DNA of 64,000 nucleotides from G963556115 sp963677015 (GTDB taxonomy: Bacteria > Planctomycetota > SZUA-567): assembly GCA_963677015.1 (NCBI GenBank), contig OY781533.1:62001-126000 (forward strand). The letters are read 5' to 3'. Shown piece by piece: positions 27,016-36,203 of the stretch. A program made the translations under genes and the position numbers. The first letter of the stretch is position 1, and every line of letters starts with the position of its first letter. Under the pieces are notes generated by a model. It made no database searches and was not told where the DNA came from. It saw only the letters and a program-made list of their open reading frames with translations.

Positions 27016-27525
27016 ATGACAGATAAGAAGATCGGTATTATTATGGGTAGCGATTCGGATCTGCCTAAACTTGAGGGTGCGGTAAAGACTCTCAAGGAGT
27101 TTGGGATTGAATTTGAGGTTAAAGTTGCAAGTGCGCATCGTACACCGGAGATTGTGATGGAATGGACTGCAACCGCGGCTGATAGAGGTATCGAGGTCAT
27201 TATTGCTGCTGCAGGCGGAGCTGCGCATCTTGCCGGAGTAATTGCCGGGCATACAATTTTACCGGTAATCGGAGTTCCTATCGGTGGAACAGCGCTTATG
27301 GGTCTGGACAGTTTGCTCTCTATGGTGCAGATGCCTGCCGGTATCCCGGTTGCGACTGTGGCTGTTGGTAGTTCTGGCGGAACTAATGCGGCGCTTCTGG
27401 CACTGCAGATAATGGCGATAAAGCATGATGATATCAGGGAAAAATTGCTGCAGCACCGGGTTGAGATGAAGAAGAAAGTAGCACAAAAGGATGAGGCCCT
27501 GCAGAAAAAGATTGCTGAGATGTAA
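27016..27525 (+). CDS. purE: N5-carboxyaminoimidazole ribonucleotide mutase (class I PurE)
   Basis: Converts N5-CAIR to CAIR in purine synthesis. Class I motifs are clear: IIMGSDSDLPKL near the start, VASAHRTPE and AAGGAAHLAGVIAGH, GVPIGGTALMGLDSLLSMVQMP. The 169-residue length is standard. ATG at 27016 is preferred; GGGAG at 26999-27003 is 12 bases away, while an in-frame TTG at 27007 would be only three bases away. No purK adjoins it. A strong -10 box for a small RNA overlaps the gene's 3' end region. Confidence 0.97.
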   Translation: MTDKKIGIIMGSDSDLPKLEGAVKTLKEFGIEFEVKVASAHRTPEIVMEWTATAADRGIEVIIAAAGGAAHLAGVIAGHTILPVIGVPIGGTALMGLDSLLSMVQMPAGIPVATVAVGSSGGTNAALLALQIMAIKHDDIREKLLQHRVEMKKKVAQKDEALQKKIAEM

Positions 27526-27539
27526 TTTATCAATATAAT
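27512..27539 (+). promoter_or_regulatory. Promoter of the candidate small RNA
   Basis: TTGCTG at 27512-27517 (inside the last codons of purE), 16-base spacer and a perfect TATAAT at 27534-27539. The predicted start, near 27546, lies just before the 5' arm of the small RNA's closing stem. Confidence 0.55.
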
Positions 27540-27545
27540 AAAGCA

Positions 27546-27669
27546 AAAAATATTTGAGCTCCGTACCCATTGCAAGTATAGACACAACTAATTTCTACTG
27601 TCATTTCTCTCTCTCTCATAAGATGGTAAAACTAAGTAGTGCTTATGCCTGCGGATATGGAGCTCTTTT
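27546..27669 (+). ncRNA. Candidate structured small RNA downstream of purE
   Basis: A self-contained unit of about 120 bases with its own promoter. A 10-bp closing helix pairs GAGCTCCGTA (27556-27565) with TATGGAGCTC (27656-27665; one G-U pair) and is followed directly by a run of seven T. Further pairing continues inward (CC with GG, GCAAG with CTTATGC through bulges), leaving an unpaired CTCTCTCTCTC tract in the middle that is complementary to GA-rich ribosome sites. The rod shape with a central open region and the GCAAG / GCCTGCGG segments recall 6S RNA, but it is short for 6S and I cannot confirm the family. There is no ORF in it. The rest of the gap to 27859 shows nothing I can name. Confidence 0.55.
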
Positions 27670-27859
27670 TTTGTGCCTGCACTGGCGGTAAGTTCGATGA
27701 TTGGCGGTTTGTTGCGGCGGTATTTTGTATCAGATATTTGGCAGTTAATTTTTAGTTGTTGCATTATTTATCAGGATAAGAATGGTAGATGATGTCGATC
27801 TGTAACGAAAAATTGTAGTTTGATATTGAATTAATAATGAGTGGGAAGTATTTCTGAAT

Positions 27860-30403
27860 ATGGATGAGAAAATAAGTAAAAAATACCGGGAACTGGTAGA
27901 GGAAATAAATAAGCATAATCAGCTTTATTATAATCAGGCGGAACCTGAGATTTCCGACCGTGAGTATGATGAATTGATGGATAAACTGCTGGAACTGGAG
28001 AAGGAACATCCTGAGCTTATAATACCGGATTCGCCTACACAGCAGGTTGGTGCAGCGGTAGATCAGGAGGTTCAGAAGCTGCTGGTTACGCATAATCCGA
28101 AGATGATGAGTATTTCCAATTGTTATGACGAGGAAGGTATTCAGAAATTTACACGCAGATGCGAGTCTCTGGCGGCGGCGGAACTGGAATATATGACTGA
28201 GATGAAGATCGACGGTCTGGCAATATCGCTGTTGTATGAGAATGGAAAATTAGTGCGTGGCGCCACCAGAGGTAACGGGTTTGTCGGTGAGGATGTTACG
28301 GCAATTTTAAAGTATGTGAATTTGCCCAAGAAATTGGAAGTGTCAGTAGCAGCTGCAAGTGCTGGAGGATTGTTCGCTTCTCAGGAAGAAAGCCCGGTGA
28401 TACCGCAGCATCTGGAGGTGCGTGGTGAAGTGTATATGCCTCGCTCAGCATTTGAAGAGATTGTCCGTATGCAGGAGGAACGCGGTGATGAGCGTATTTT
28501 CGCTAATCCCCGTAATGCTGCTGCCGGGGCGCTCAAAACTAAAATATTAACAAGGCGGGAGCTGGCGGCTAAGAGTCCGGCAGAACTGCAGCGCTATAAT
28601 GAGAAGCTTGAGCAGATAAAGATTTCAAAATTAAGTCTTTGGGCATATTCGACACCTACTCCTCAGGAGCTTGGGGCCGGTACTCAGCAGGAGGCATTGT
28701 CAAGACTTGAGGTTTTGGGGTTTCCGGTAAACCCATTACGGAAAATCTGTAAAAATTATACCGAAATTTCAGAGAGAAAAAATGAATTGGATGTTCTCAG
28801 GCATACTCTGGCTTATGATACTGATGGCGTGGTTATTAAAGTAAACAGTATCGCAATGCAGCAGAAGCTCGGTGAGGATGCGAAGAGTCCTAATTGGGCG
28901 GTAGCATTTAAATTTGAGCCGGATCGGGAGCAGACGGTAGTACGTGATATTCGTGTTCAGGTAGGTAAATTCGGTACACTTACACCGGTCGCCGATCTTG
29001 ATCCGGTCTTTGTTTCCGGTTCAACTGTTGCTCATGCGACATTGCACAATCTGGATAATATCAGGCAGAAGGATATAAGAATTGGTGACAGTGTCTTGGT
29101 GGAGAAAGCGGGAGAGATTATTCCGCAGGTGGTTAAAAGTCTGCATGAATTGCGCACAGGTTCCGAGGTTGAGTTTGTAATGCCGGATAATTGTCCGGTA
29201 TGCGGCAGTAAGGTGGCACAGGCTGAAGGAAAAGTGGCATACTACTGTGAAAATCTTTCATGTCCGGCTCAGCTCAGAGCCCGTCTGCTTCATTTTGTAT
29301 CACGTGAAGCGATGGATATTGAAGGATTTGGGCCAGCTGTTATTGATGCCCTGATTGAGCGTGATAAGCTTCATAATGTTGCCGATCTTTATCAGCTGAG
29401 TTTTGATGATTTGCGTGAATTGTGGGAGGATACTGAGAGGAAGAAACTTATTGAGTCGCTGCTGAAGAAGGGCAGACAATATACCTCCGGTGAACTGGAG
29501 CAGGAGAAGCTGCTGACTTTACGTGAGTATTGGAATCGTGAGTTGTTACTTGCGGGGCGTAAGGAATATGTTCCTCCGGAATACAAGAATGCCGAGAATA
29601 TGCTTGCGGCTTTGGAGGAATCAAAAGGGCGCGGTCTGGAAAAATTACTGGCGGCACTTGCTATTGAACAACTGGGAGCTACCGCTGCCAGAATAATTGC
29701 CGGTCATTTTAAAACACTGGACCGGTTATATAAGGCCAGTGTTACCGAGATTTCCGGACTCAGTGCCGGTGAAACTTTTTCGTATCGGACTTTGGGACAG
29801 AAGTCGGCAAAACTGCTGCATCAGATTTTGAAAACACCGTCTGCAGCTGAAAGACTGCGTAAATCCGGGCAGACGCTGGCAAGAAAGTTGGAACATCTTG
29901 GGATATCCGGATTCGGTGAGAAGAAACGGGACGCTGTAGTCCGGGCGTTTGATGGAAATCCGGAAAAACTGCTGGCTGCAACAGAAGCTGAGATCGCCGG
30001 TGTTGAGCTTGGAACTTCAGATGTAAAACGTACACTTGGTGATGTTGTTGCTAAGTCTCTTGTTGGTTTTCTCCATAATGAACGTAATCATGAGATCCTT
30101 GAGAAGCTGCGGCAGTTAGGAGTGAATACCGGAAGTACTATAGATATGGAAAAAAGTGTTGCTGGAGTTGCAGGGAAAAGTTTTGTCCTGACCGGTACAC
30201 TGCCGAATATGGGGCGAAGTGAGGCAAAGGCGCTGATAGAGAGTGCCGGTGGTAAAATAGCTTCTGCAGTCTCCAGAAGTACCGATTATCTGGTAGCGGG
30301 TGAAAAGGCCGGATCGAAGTTGAGTAAAGCTCAGAACCTGAATATAACTATTCTTAGTGAAGCTGATTTGCTTGTATTATGCAAACAAGAAAACGGTCAG
30401 TAA
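27860..30403 (+). CDS. ligA: NAD-dependent DNA ligase, extended form
   Basis: Seals nicks during replication and repair. Order: Ia domain (YYNQAEPEISDREYDEL), adenylation domain with Lys116 in EMKIDGLA, ANPRNAAAGALK, DTDGVVIKVN, OB fold (GTLTPVADLDPV), four-Cys zinc finger (CPVCG ... CENLSCPAQ), helix-hairpin-helix region and C-terminal BRCT (KSFVLTGTLPNMGRSEAKALIESAGG). At 847 residues it is about 170 longer than usual. The extra length is a charged helical insert of about 70 residues after the zinc finger region (starting near LWEDTERKK), an enlarged HhH region that looks partly duplicated (a second GISGFGEKKRDAV segment), and a spacer in the adenylation domain. All catalytic residues are kept, so I expect a working ligase. 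Confidence 0.96.
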   Translation: MDEKISKKYRELVEEINKHNQLYYNQAEPEISDREYDELMDKLLELEKEHPELIIPDSPTQQVGAAVDQEVQKLLVTHNPKMMSISNCYDEEGIQKFTRRCESLAAAELEYMTEMKIDGLAISLLYENGKLVRGATRGNGFVGEDVTAILKYVNLPKKLEVSVAAASAGGLFASQEESPVIPQHLEVRGEVYMPRSAFEEIVRMQEERGDERIFANPRNAAAGALKTKILTRRELAAKSPAELQRYNEKLEQIKISKLSLWAYSTPTPQELGAGTQQEALSRLEVLGFPVNPLRKICKNYTEISERKNELDVLRHTLAYDTDGVVIKVNSIAMQQKLGEDAKSPNWAVAFKFEPDREQTVVRDIRVQVGKFGTLTPVADLDPVFVSGSTVAHATLHNLDNIRQKDIRIGDSVLVEKAGEIIPQVVKSLHELRTGSEVEFVMPDNCPVCGSKVAQAEGKVAYYCENLSCPAQLRARLLHFVSREAMDIEGFGPAVIDALIERDKLHNVADLYQLSFDDLRELWEDTERKKLIESLLKKGRQYTSGELEQEKLLTLREYWNRELLLAGRKEYVPPEYKNAENMLAALEESKGRGLEKLLAALAIEQLGATAARIIAGHFKTLDRLYKASVTEISGLSAGETFSYRTLGQKSAKLLHQILKTPSAAERLRKSGQTLARKLEHLGISGFGEKKRDAVVRAFDGNPEKLLAATEAEIAGVELGTSDVKRTLGDVVAKSLVGFLHNERNHEILEKLRQLGVNTGSTIDMEKSVAGVAGKSFVLTGTLPNMGRSEAKALIESAGGKIASAVSRSTDYLVAGEKAGSKLSKAQNLNITILSEADLLVLCKQENGQ

Positions 30404-30637
30404 AAGTTACATGAGTCTGGCGGTAATATCTTTTTTAAAATGTGTGTTGGTAATTTATATAATCTGGTAGTATTAAAAAGTATTTTGCATGAATGATTTA
30501 ATATGATTTTGGGTATGCGGGAGTTATAAGTTGGCTTGATTCTTCTGGGTTGAAGTATTGCGGTGATTAAGAGGAGATTACCTATAGTAGCAAGTCTCTG
30601 AATAAGCAGCGATATGGGGATTGGGGTGATAGCGCAA

Positions 30638-33600
30638 ATGGTTTTCAACAAAATAAATACTGTTGCAGGAAATGTCGGCGGTTGTTTAATATACCTGCTG
30701 TTATTTTTTGCGTTTAACAGTGTTTATGCTAGCGATACTGTTAATTCTGTAACAACCGCTGATCGGGATAAGAATATTCTGGTTATAGATTCTATAAATT
30801 ATGGAGAAGATATAACTGAAGGTAATATTGGTCAGCTGCTTGAAGAATTAAAATTTTACCATAAAGGGCTGAGCTTCTCAGGGTTTCATATTGATTCTGT
30901 TGCTGAAGATAAAGTTGCTCAACAGCAGGAAAGACTGAAGGCCTTTCTGCAGCGTTTTTCAAATATATATTTTGACGCGATAATTGTAAAGGGCGATAAT
31001 GCTCTGCAGGCCGTTTACAGTCTGCCTAAAGATATTTTTTCCGGTGCGCCTCTGGTTTATTATGATGTCAGTGAAATCAAAAGCGGCGCTTATATTAATT
31101 CTACCGGTATTCTTACTGAAAATCTTATTCCGGAAAATATAGCGTTTATGAAAGAGTTCTTTCCGGATATTGAACATGTTGCAGTAATAACCGATAATTC
31201 ATTTCATGGACGTTTACATCATAATAAAATAAAAGAAATTTTAAACAACGATGTCAGAGTTTCTGCTATTTATATAAATGGCAGTACATTGACTGAGCAA
31301 AAAATAATCGAGTTCATTTCTACCCTTCCGCCGCGAACAGGAATTTTTATTGATTCCTATACTCTCGGCATTAACGGCAGATATTCAGAAAATTTTTTAA
31401 AAACAATTTTGAACAATTCAAAATTTCCGGTATTTTCAGATAAAGCAAAAATTATAAAAGCTGGTGCATTGGGCGGTGTTGTGCAGGATCTGCATGATGT
31501 AACACAGGTGATTGCCAAATTGATAGTTCCTGATATTCTTCTTTATCCTGAGCATGTGCAGACAATTAAGGTTGAACTTTCCAGTAATAAATTCCTGGTG
31601 AATTGGCGGACATTACAGCGCTATGACGGGCGTTATCAAAGTAATGGTCGAAAAATAACTTATTTTGGTAAATCTGATAATATAATTGAAAGGAATAATA
31701 CTTCAAATTCAGGGTTGGATATTGTTTTTAAATCCAAACCTCCCCTCATATGGCAGAATTCGCATGGGAATATTCAGGGAGCGTTTGCAGATATCTGGAG
31801 ACTATGGGCACAGCAGAGTGGTATACAGATAAACTTTACGCCAAATAGTGAAAGTCTAGCAAATTATCAGCATAGTGGACGTTTTATCAGAGTAGCGGCG
31901 GGTGAAAGCATAATTTTGCCGCAAAATAATTATAATAAATTTGAGCAGTTTACTCCTTTGATGCAGACCAATGCTTCAATATTTCAGAGAAGCGAAATTG
32001 CTTTGAAAAAGAATTGGAATGAATACCGCAACAGCCGTATAGCAATTGAAAGTAATGATTCATTTAAAAAATTTATTACGGCAAAGATTCCGGGTGTAAC
32101 TCTGGTGTTGTACGCAGATAGTGAGGCTCTTTTTGCTGATATTGGAACCGGTAAATTCGATGCTTTTTTTATGGAAGATATAGTTGCTGAGACGCTGCTG
32201 CGTGAAAGAGGATATGAGCAGCAATTAATGAAAAACACATTTTGTACCAGTAGAGTATCTATAACGCCGGTGCTCCTGGATAATAGAGAAGCGGTGCTTG
32301 ATTCTGGAATTATTCAGCGTATTAATCAGGGCTTTAAACGCATTTCTTTTGCTGCTGAGTCCGGGATTATCAACAGTTATAATAAAACGGAGGCACCGCT
32401 GTATCCGGTGTTTTCTGCAGAAGAGAAACAATGGCTTGCTAAAAATAAAATTATAAGAATCGGTTGTGTTGGAGAAACGCGTACTTTGCAAAGTCAGGAG
32501 GGAGATACCGTTGTTGGTATTATTCCTGATATTTTGCGGATAATTTTTAATAAGATCGGGATTGAGTATAAATTCGTTCCTTTGACAGTAAACAGTTCTG
32601 AATTTGATACTCTGGTTGCCGGGGATATTGATATTTTGAGTTATTCTGACAGTCAGGATAATTTTGGAATGCTCTATAGTGCTCCGTATCTCAGACAGCC
32701 GGTAGTCCTTATAACCCGCAGTCAGCGGTATATGCTTGGTGATGGTAAAAGTATTATAGTTGTTCCCAGTAATTATTCGCGTTATTATTACTTTTTAAAA
32801 CGTAAATATAAGGATCAGGTGGTGCTGCTGGTCTCTTCTCCCGGGGCCGCAATTTCTATGGTGTCGGATAAAATTGCAGACATTGCGGTTATAAGCAGTA
32901 TTGACGCCCAGAATTTCAGTTCAGAGATACGTTATGCCAATATGGAAAAATCTCTGCTTCGCAGTATGCTGATAGATTTTAATCTGACCCTTATCGATAA
33001 TTCACAGAATCACATATTACTGGATATAATCAATAAAGGGATAATTACTGTTTCTGAAAAATCTGTTGATAATGTAATTCAACGTTATCGTACTGTGCCT
33101 GAGCATGTCCCTTCATTGTATAACCTTATTGTGCTTGTAGGTCCCTGGGTATTACTGTTTGGTGTAATTTTACTCGCGCTGTGGGGGTACATTACCAAGA
33201 AGGCTTTGATACGGCTGCACTATTCTGAAAGCAGTTTGAGAACAGAGAAAGCCTGGCTTGATGCTATGATGCATTCGTTGGGTGAGGGGGTTATTGCAAC
33301 AGATATTCAAGGAAGAGTAGTTCAGATAAATTATGTCGCCGAGTGCCTGTTAAATTGTTCTGAAGCAAAAGCAATTGGTCGAAGTACGGGGAATCTTTAT
33401 AAGCTGTATAATACACTCAATAAAAAACTCGAGACGGATCCGGTGCATAAGGTGCTTGAGAAGAAGGCAGTTGTTGAATTTCAGCATAATACTTTGCTGA
33501 TTAATCAGGCGCAGGAGGAGATACCGGTAATAGCAACTTTTGCGCCTATAGTTGATAAAGCTGAAGATAATCTTCTCGGTGTTGTTCTGGTATTTAAAGA

Positions 33601-36199
33601 TATCAGCGCGGAGTATATTTATCGCCGACAGTTGAATCAGGCTAAAACAATACTCAGTAATGCCATAAAGCTTGCAGGGGTTGCATATTTTGCCTATGAC
33701 CTGGAACATAATAAGGTAATTGTTAATGATGGCAGACAGGAGACATATTTATATGTTGAAGATAATTTCAGTTTAAAGCATTTATTTGATAATATAGTCG
33801 TAGAAGATTTTAATGAAGTGCAGCGTTTATGGTATAGCCTGTTGCGGGGTGAAATAGCGGATTTTCATTTTAGTTACCGGTCAAAAGTTAATGAACTTAT
33901 AAAATATAATAAGATTGACTTGCGTTCGGAGGTTGACCCGGACGGCAAGCTGATCAGAGCTTTTGGAGTTAAGCTTGATGTTACCGATATCGTTTTGGCT
34001 GAGAACGTCTATCGTGAGCGGCTTGAACAGGCTTATGATATGGCGCGACTGGTTTACTATGAATATAATCCTATAAATAATATTATTACCGGTAATAGTA
34101 AACTGTTTACTCTTTTTATGCTTGATGCCAATGATTCAGAGTTTATAACAATCGATGATATTCTTACTTTTGTGCTTAAAGAAGATAGAATGAGTATAAA
34201 AGAAGCATTGAGTCAGATTAATGAGAAAAAATTACAGCGTTTTGAACACGAATTACGTATTGAAAGAAAAAGTTTTAGAAGAATAGTAAAAATCTTTTTA
34301 ACTAATAAGTTTTCAGATAAAGGGGAATGGGTAGCAAGTACAGGATGTGTTCTTGATATTACCGAGCTTAATTATGTTCAGAAGGAGCTTGAAACCAGTG
34401 AGGAGCAGAAACGACTGATACTTGGAAGTATTAAAGAAGCAGTGGTTTATCTGAATAGGGATTTGAGTATTCTCTGGGCAAATGAATCAACATATAAAGT
34501 TTTTGACTGTGCGGAAATACTGCCGCTTTCAGAGCAGCATAATTATATCGTATACGGCACAAGTAAGCCGTCTATGCTCAGTAACACCGTCGGTGTGATG
34601 CGCGGTATTTCAGAAGAGCTAATTGAATCACTGAATTATAATAATCGTGAGCTTCTGGTATCGCTAAATCCTATACATAATGAATCCGGGAGTGTCACTC
34701 ATATTGTTAAGACTTTCTCTGATATTTCTGAATTCAAGGAAATTCAGGAAAACCTTAAAGAGGCGTACAGGCGGGAAGAAACAGCCAATCGGGCAAAGAG
34801 TATCTTCCTTTCAACTATTACACATGAGATCAGGACGCCGTTAAATGCAATTATAGGCTTTAGCGGTCTGCTTCAATATGAAAAGCTGGATAATAAGTCT
34901 GCATCATATGCCAACTCCATTCACACGGCAGCGACGGGATTGCTCAGTCTTATTAATAATGTTCTTGATCTATCGCGGATTGAGGCAAATAAGCTTTCAC
35001 TCAGTCTGCAGCCGGTTAATTTATATGATTTACTTGAAGAGATCAATATTATCTTTGAGGTCAGGGCGCAGACCAAAGGCTTGAAACTGCTGCTTACTAT
35101 GCAGGATAGTATCCCGCTTTTAATTCTTGATAAGGATCGTCTGCGTCAGGTGCTTATTAATATAATAGGGAATGCGGTAAAATTTACCAATAGTGGAAGT
35201 GTAACTGTCAGCAGCGAGTTTATTAAGAATATTCAGGGGGCTGCAGGCGAGCTTATTATTACTGTGAGTGATACGGGTATTGGAATACCGGCTGAAGATC
35301 AGTCGCGTATGTTTGAATCATTTGAACAGCATGAAAATAGCAGCAGCAGGCGCTATGAGGGAACAGGTTTGGGGCTTAGTATTTCAAAACGGCTTGTGGA
35401 ACTTATGAACGGTAAAATTCTCCTGACAAGTGAAGTCGGTCGTGGCAGTGAATTTAAGATTGTTCTTTCAAATATTGAATATACGGTTGATAATATTACC
35501 GATGAAGCAAAACGTGAAAGGCATATTCAGTGTTATAATCAACAGAATGTCTTGCTGATAAGTGATAATCAGAGTGATATAACACTAATTGATGATATGC
35601 TGAGTAAAATGAATTTAAATATTGAGACAACTGCTCTGGATACTAGAGCTTCTGAATTATTAGTACAAACGAAATTTTCTCTTATTATTGCCGGTGTATT
35701 CAGCAGTGTTCGTCAGGATGTTAGCCAGCGCCGGGAGCTGTTGACTAAAGCCGGTGAATTGAAAATTCCGGTCTTGGCTCTGACTGGATATTCTGAACCG
35801 GATGATTATTTTGATACATCCGAATACGACCGGGTAATAATCAAACCGATAACATTTGAAATGTTTTCTGATATCATGGGGTGTTATTTTGAGAGCATGG
35901 GGTGTATTTTGATTCCTGACAGCTCGCAGAATCAGGGTAGTCAATTCGACATTACGAAGTTGAATCCGTCTATTGTGCGGGAAATATTACAAAGATTTTC
36001 AGCTGATTTCGATTCTATGCTGCATGGTGTTGTTATTACTGAAGCGCAGAAGACAGCCCGTGAATTTGTGGTATTTGCAGAAAATACCGGTGATCAGGCC
36101 ATAATAAATATTGCAAAAAATTTTGAGCAATATGTTGCTACTTATAAGCTTCCTGATATTATTTATGTTGTCAGGGAATTTTTAACTTATAAGGAATAA
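30638..36199 (+). CDS. Giant hybrid histidine kinase with three periplasmic ligand-binding modules and a dead receiver
   Basis: About 1853 residues. A signal sequence precedes an ABC_sub_bind-type domain (about 40-330; VIVKGDNALQAV, GAPLVYYDVSE). Two SBP_bac_3-type domains follow (about 365-590 and 605-830; the second opens NKIIRIGCVGE). A transmembrane helix at about 835-860 leads to four PAS-type domains, HisKA with STITHEIRTPLNAIIGFS (His about 1396), and HATPase (NIIGNAVKFTNSG, DTGIGIP, GTGLGLS). The final receiver keeps KPI but has LIIAGVFSS where the phospho-acceptor Asp should be, and cannot accept phosphate. A short Hpt-like helical tail ends the protein. Start 30638 is preferred over 30614 because GGGGTGAT sits seven bases before it. 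Only four bases separate it from the next kinase gene. Confidence 0.9.
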   Translation: MVFNKINTVAGNVGGCLIYLLLFFAFNSVYASDTVNSVTTADRDKNILVIDSINYGEDITEGNIGQLLEELKFYHKGLSFSGFHIDSVAEDKVAQQQERLKAFLQRFSNIYFDAIIVKGDNALQAVYSLPKDIFSGAPLVYYDVSEIKSGAYINSTGILTENLIPENIAFMKEFFPDIEHVAVITDNSFHGRLHHNKIKEILNNDVRVSAIYINGSTLTEQKIIEFISTLPPRTGIFIDSYTLGINGRYSENFLKTILNNSKFPVFSDKAKIIKAGALGGVVQDLHDVTQVIAKLIVPDILLYPEHVQTIKVELSSNKFLVNWRTLQRYDGRYQSNGRKITYFGKSDNIIERNNTSNSGLDIVFKSKPPLIWQNSHGNIQGAFADIWRLWAQQSGIQINFTPNSESLANYQHSGRFIRVAAGESIILPQNNYNKFEQFTPLMQTNASIFQRSEIALKKNWNEYRNSRIAIESNDSFKKFITAKIPGVTLVLYADSEALFADIGTGKFDAFFMEDIVAETLLRERGYEQQLMKNTFCTSRVSITPVLLDNREAVLDSGIIQRINQGFKRISFAAESGIINSYNKTEAPLYPVFSAEEKQWLAKNKIIRIGCVGETRTLQSQEGDTVVGIIPDILRIIFNKIGIEYKFVPLTVNSSEFDTLVAGDIDILSYSDSQDNFGMLYSAPYLRQPVVLITRSQRYMLGDGKSIIVVPSNYSRYYYFLKRKYKDQVVLLVSSPGAAISMVSDKIADIAVISSIDAQNFSSEIRYANMEKSLLRSMLIDFNLTLIDNSQNHILLDIINKGIITVSEKSVDNVIQRYRTVPEHVPSLYNLIVLVGPWVLLFGVILLALWGYITKKALIRLHYSESSLRTEKAWLDAMMHSLGEGVIATDIQGRVVQINYVAECLLNCSEAKAIGRSTGNLYKLYNTLNKKLETDPVHKVLEKKAVVEFQHNTLLINQAQEEIPVIATFAPIVDKAEDNLLGVVLVFKDISAEYIYRRQLNQAKTILSNAIKLAGVAYFAYDLEHNKVIVNDGRQETYLYVEDNFSLKHLFDNIVVEDFNEVQRLWYSLLRGEIADFHFSYRSKVNELIKYNKIDLRSEVDPDGKLIRAFGVKLDVTDIVLAENVYRERLEQAYDMARLVYYEYNPINNIITGNSKLFTLFMLDANDSEFITIDDILTFVLKEDRMSIKEALSQINEKKLQRFEHELRIERKSFRRIVKIFLTNKFSDKGEWVASTGCVLDITELNYVQKELETSEEQKRLILGSIKEAVVYLNRDLSILWANESTYKVFDCAEILPLSEQHNYIVYGTSKPSMLSNTVGVMRGISEELIESLNYNNRELLVSLNPIHNESGSVTHIVKTFSDISEFKEIQENLKEAYRREETANRAKSIFLSTITHEIRTPLNAIIGFSGLLQYEKLDNKSASYANSIHTAATGLLSLINNVLDLSRIEANKLSLSLQPVNLYDLLEEINIIFEVRAQTKGLKLLLTMQDSIPLLILDKDRLRQVLINIIGNAVKFTNSGSVTVSSEFIKNIQGAAGELIITVSDTGIGIPAEDQSRMFESFEQHENSSSRRYEGTGLGLSISKRLVELMNGKILLTSEVGRGSEFKIVLSNIEYTVDNITDEAKRERHIQCYNQQNVLLISDNQSDITLIDDMLSKMNLNIETTALDTRASELLVQTKFSLIIAGVFSSVRQDVSQRRELLTKAGELKIPVLALTGYSEPDDYFDTSEYDRVIIKPITFEMFSDIMGCYFESMGCILIPDSSQNQGSQFDITKLNPSIVREILQRFSADFDSMLHGVVITEAQKTAREFVVFAENTGDQAIINIAKNFEQYVATYKLPDIIYVVREFLTYKE

Positions 36200-36203
36200 G
36201 CTG

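Noticed and set aside
27546..27669. Firm 6S RNA or SRP RNA call for the small RNA
   Set aside because: Too short for typical 6S and no GGAAG SRP loop; kept as an unclassified candidate.
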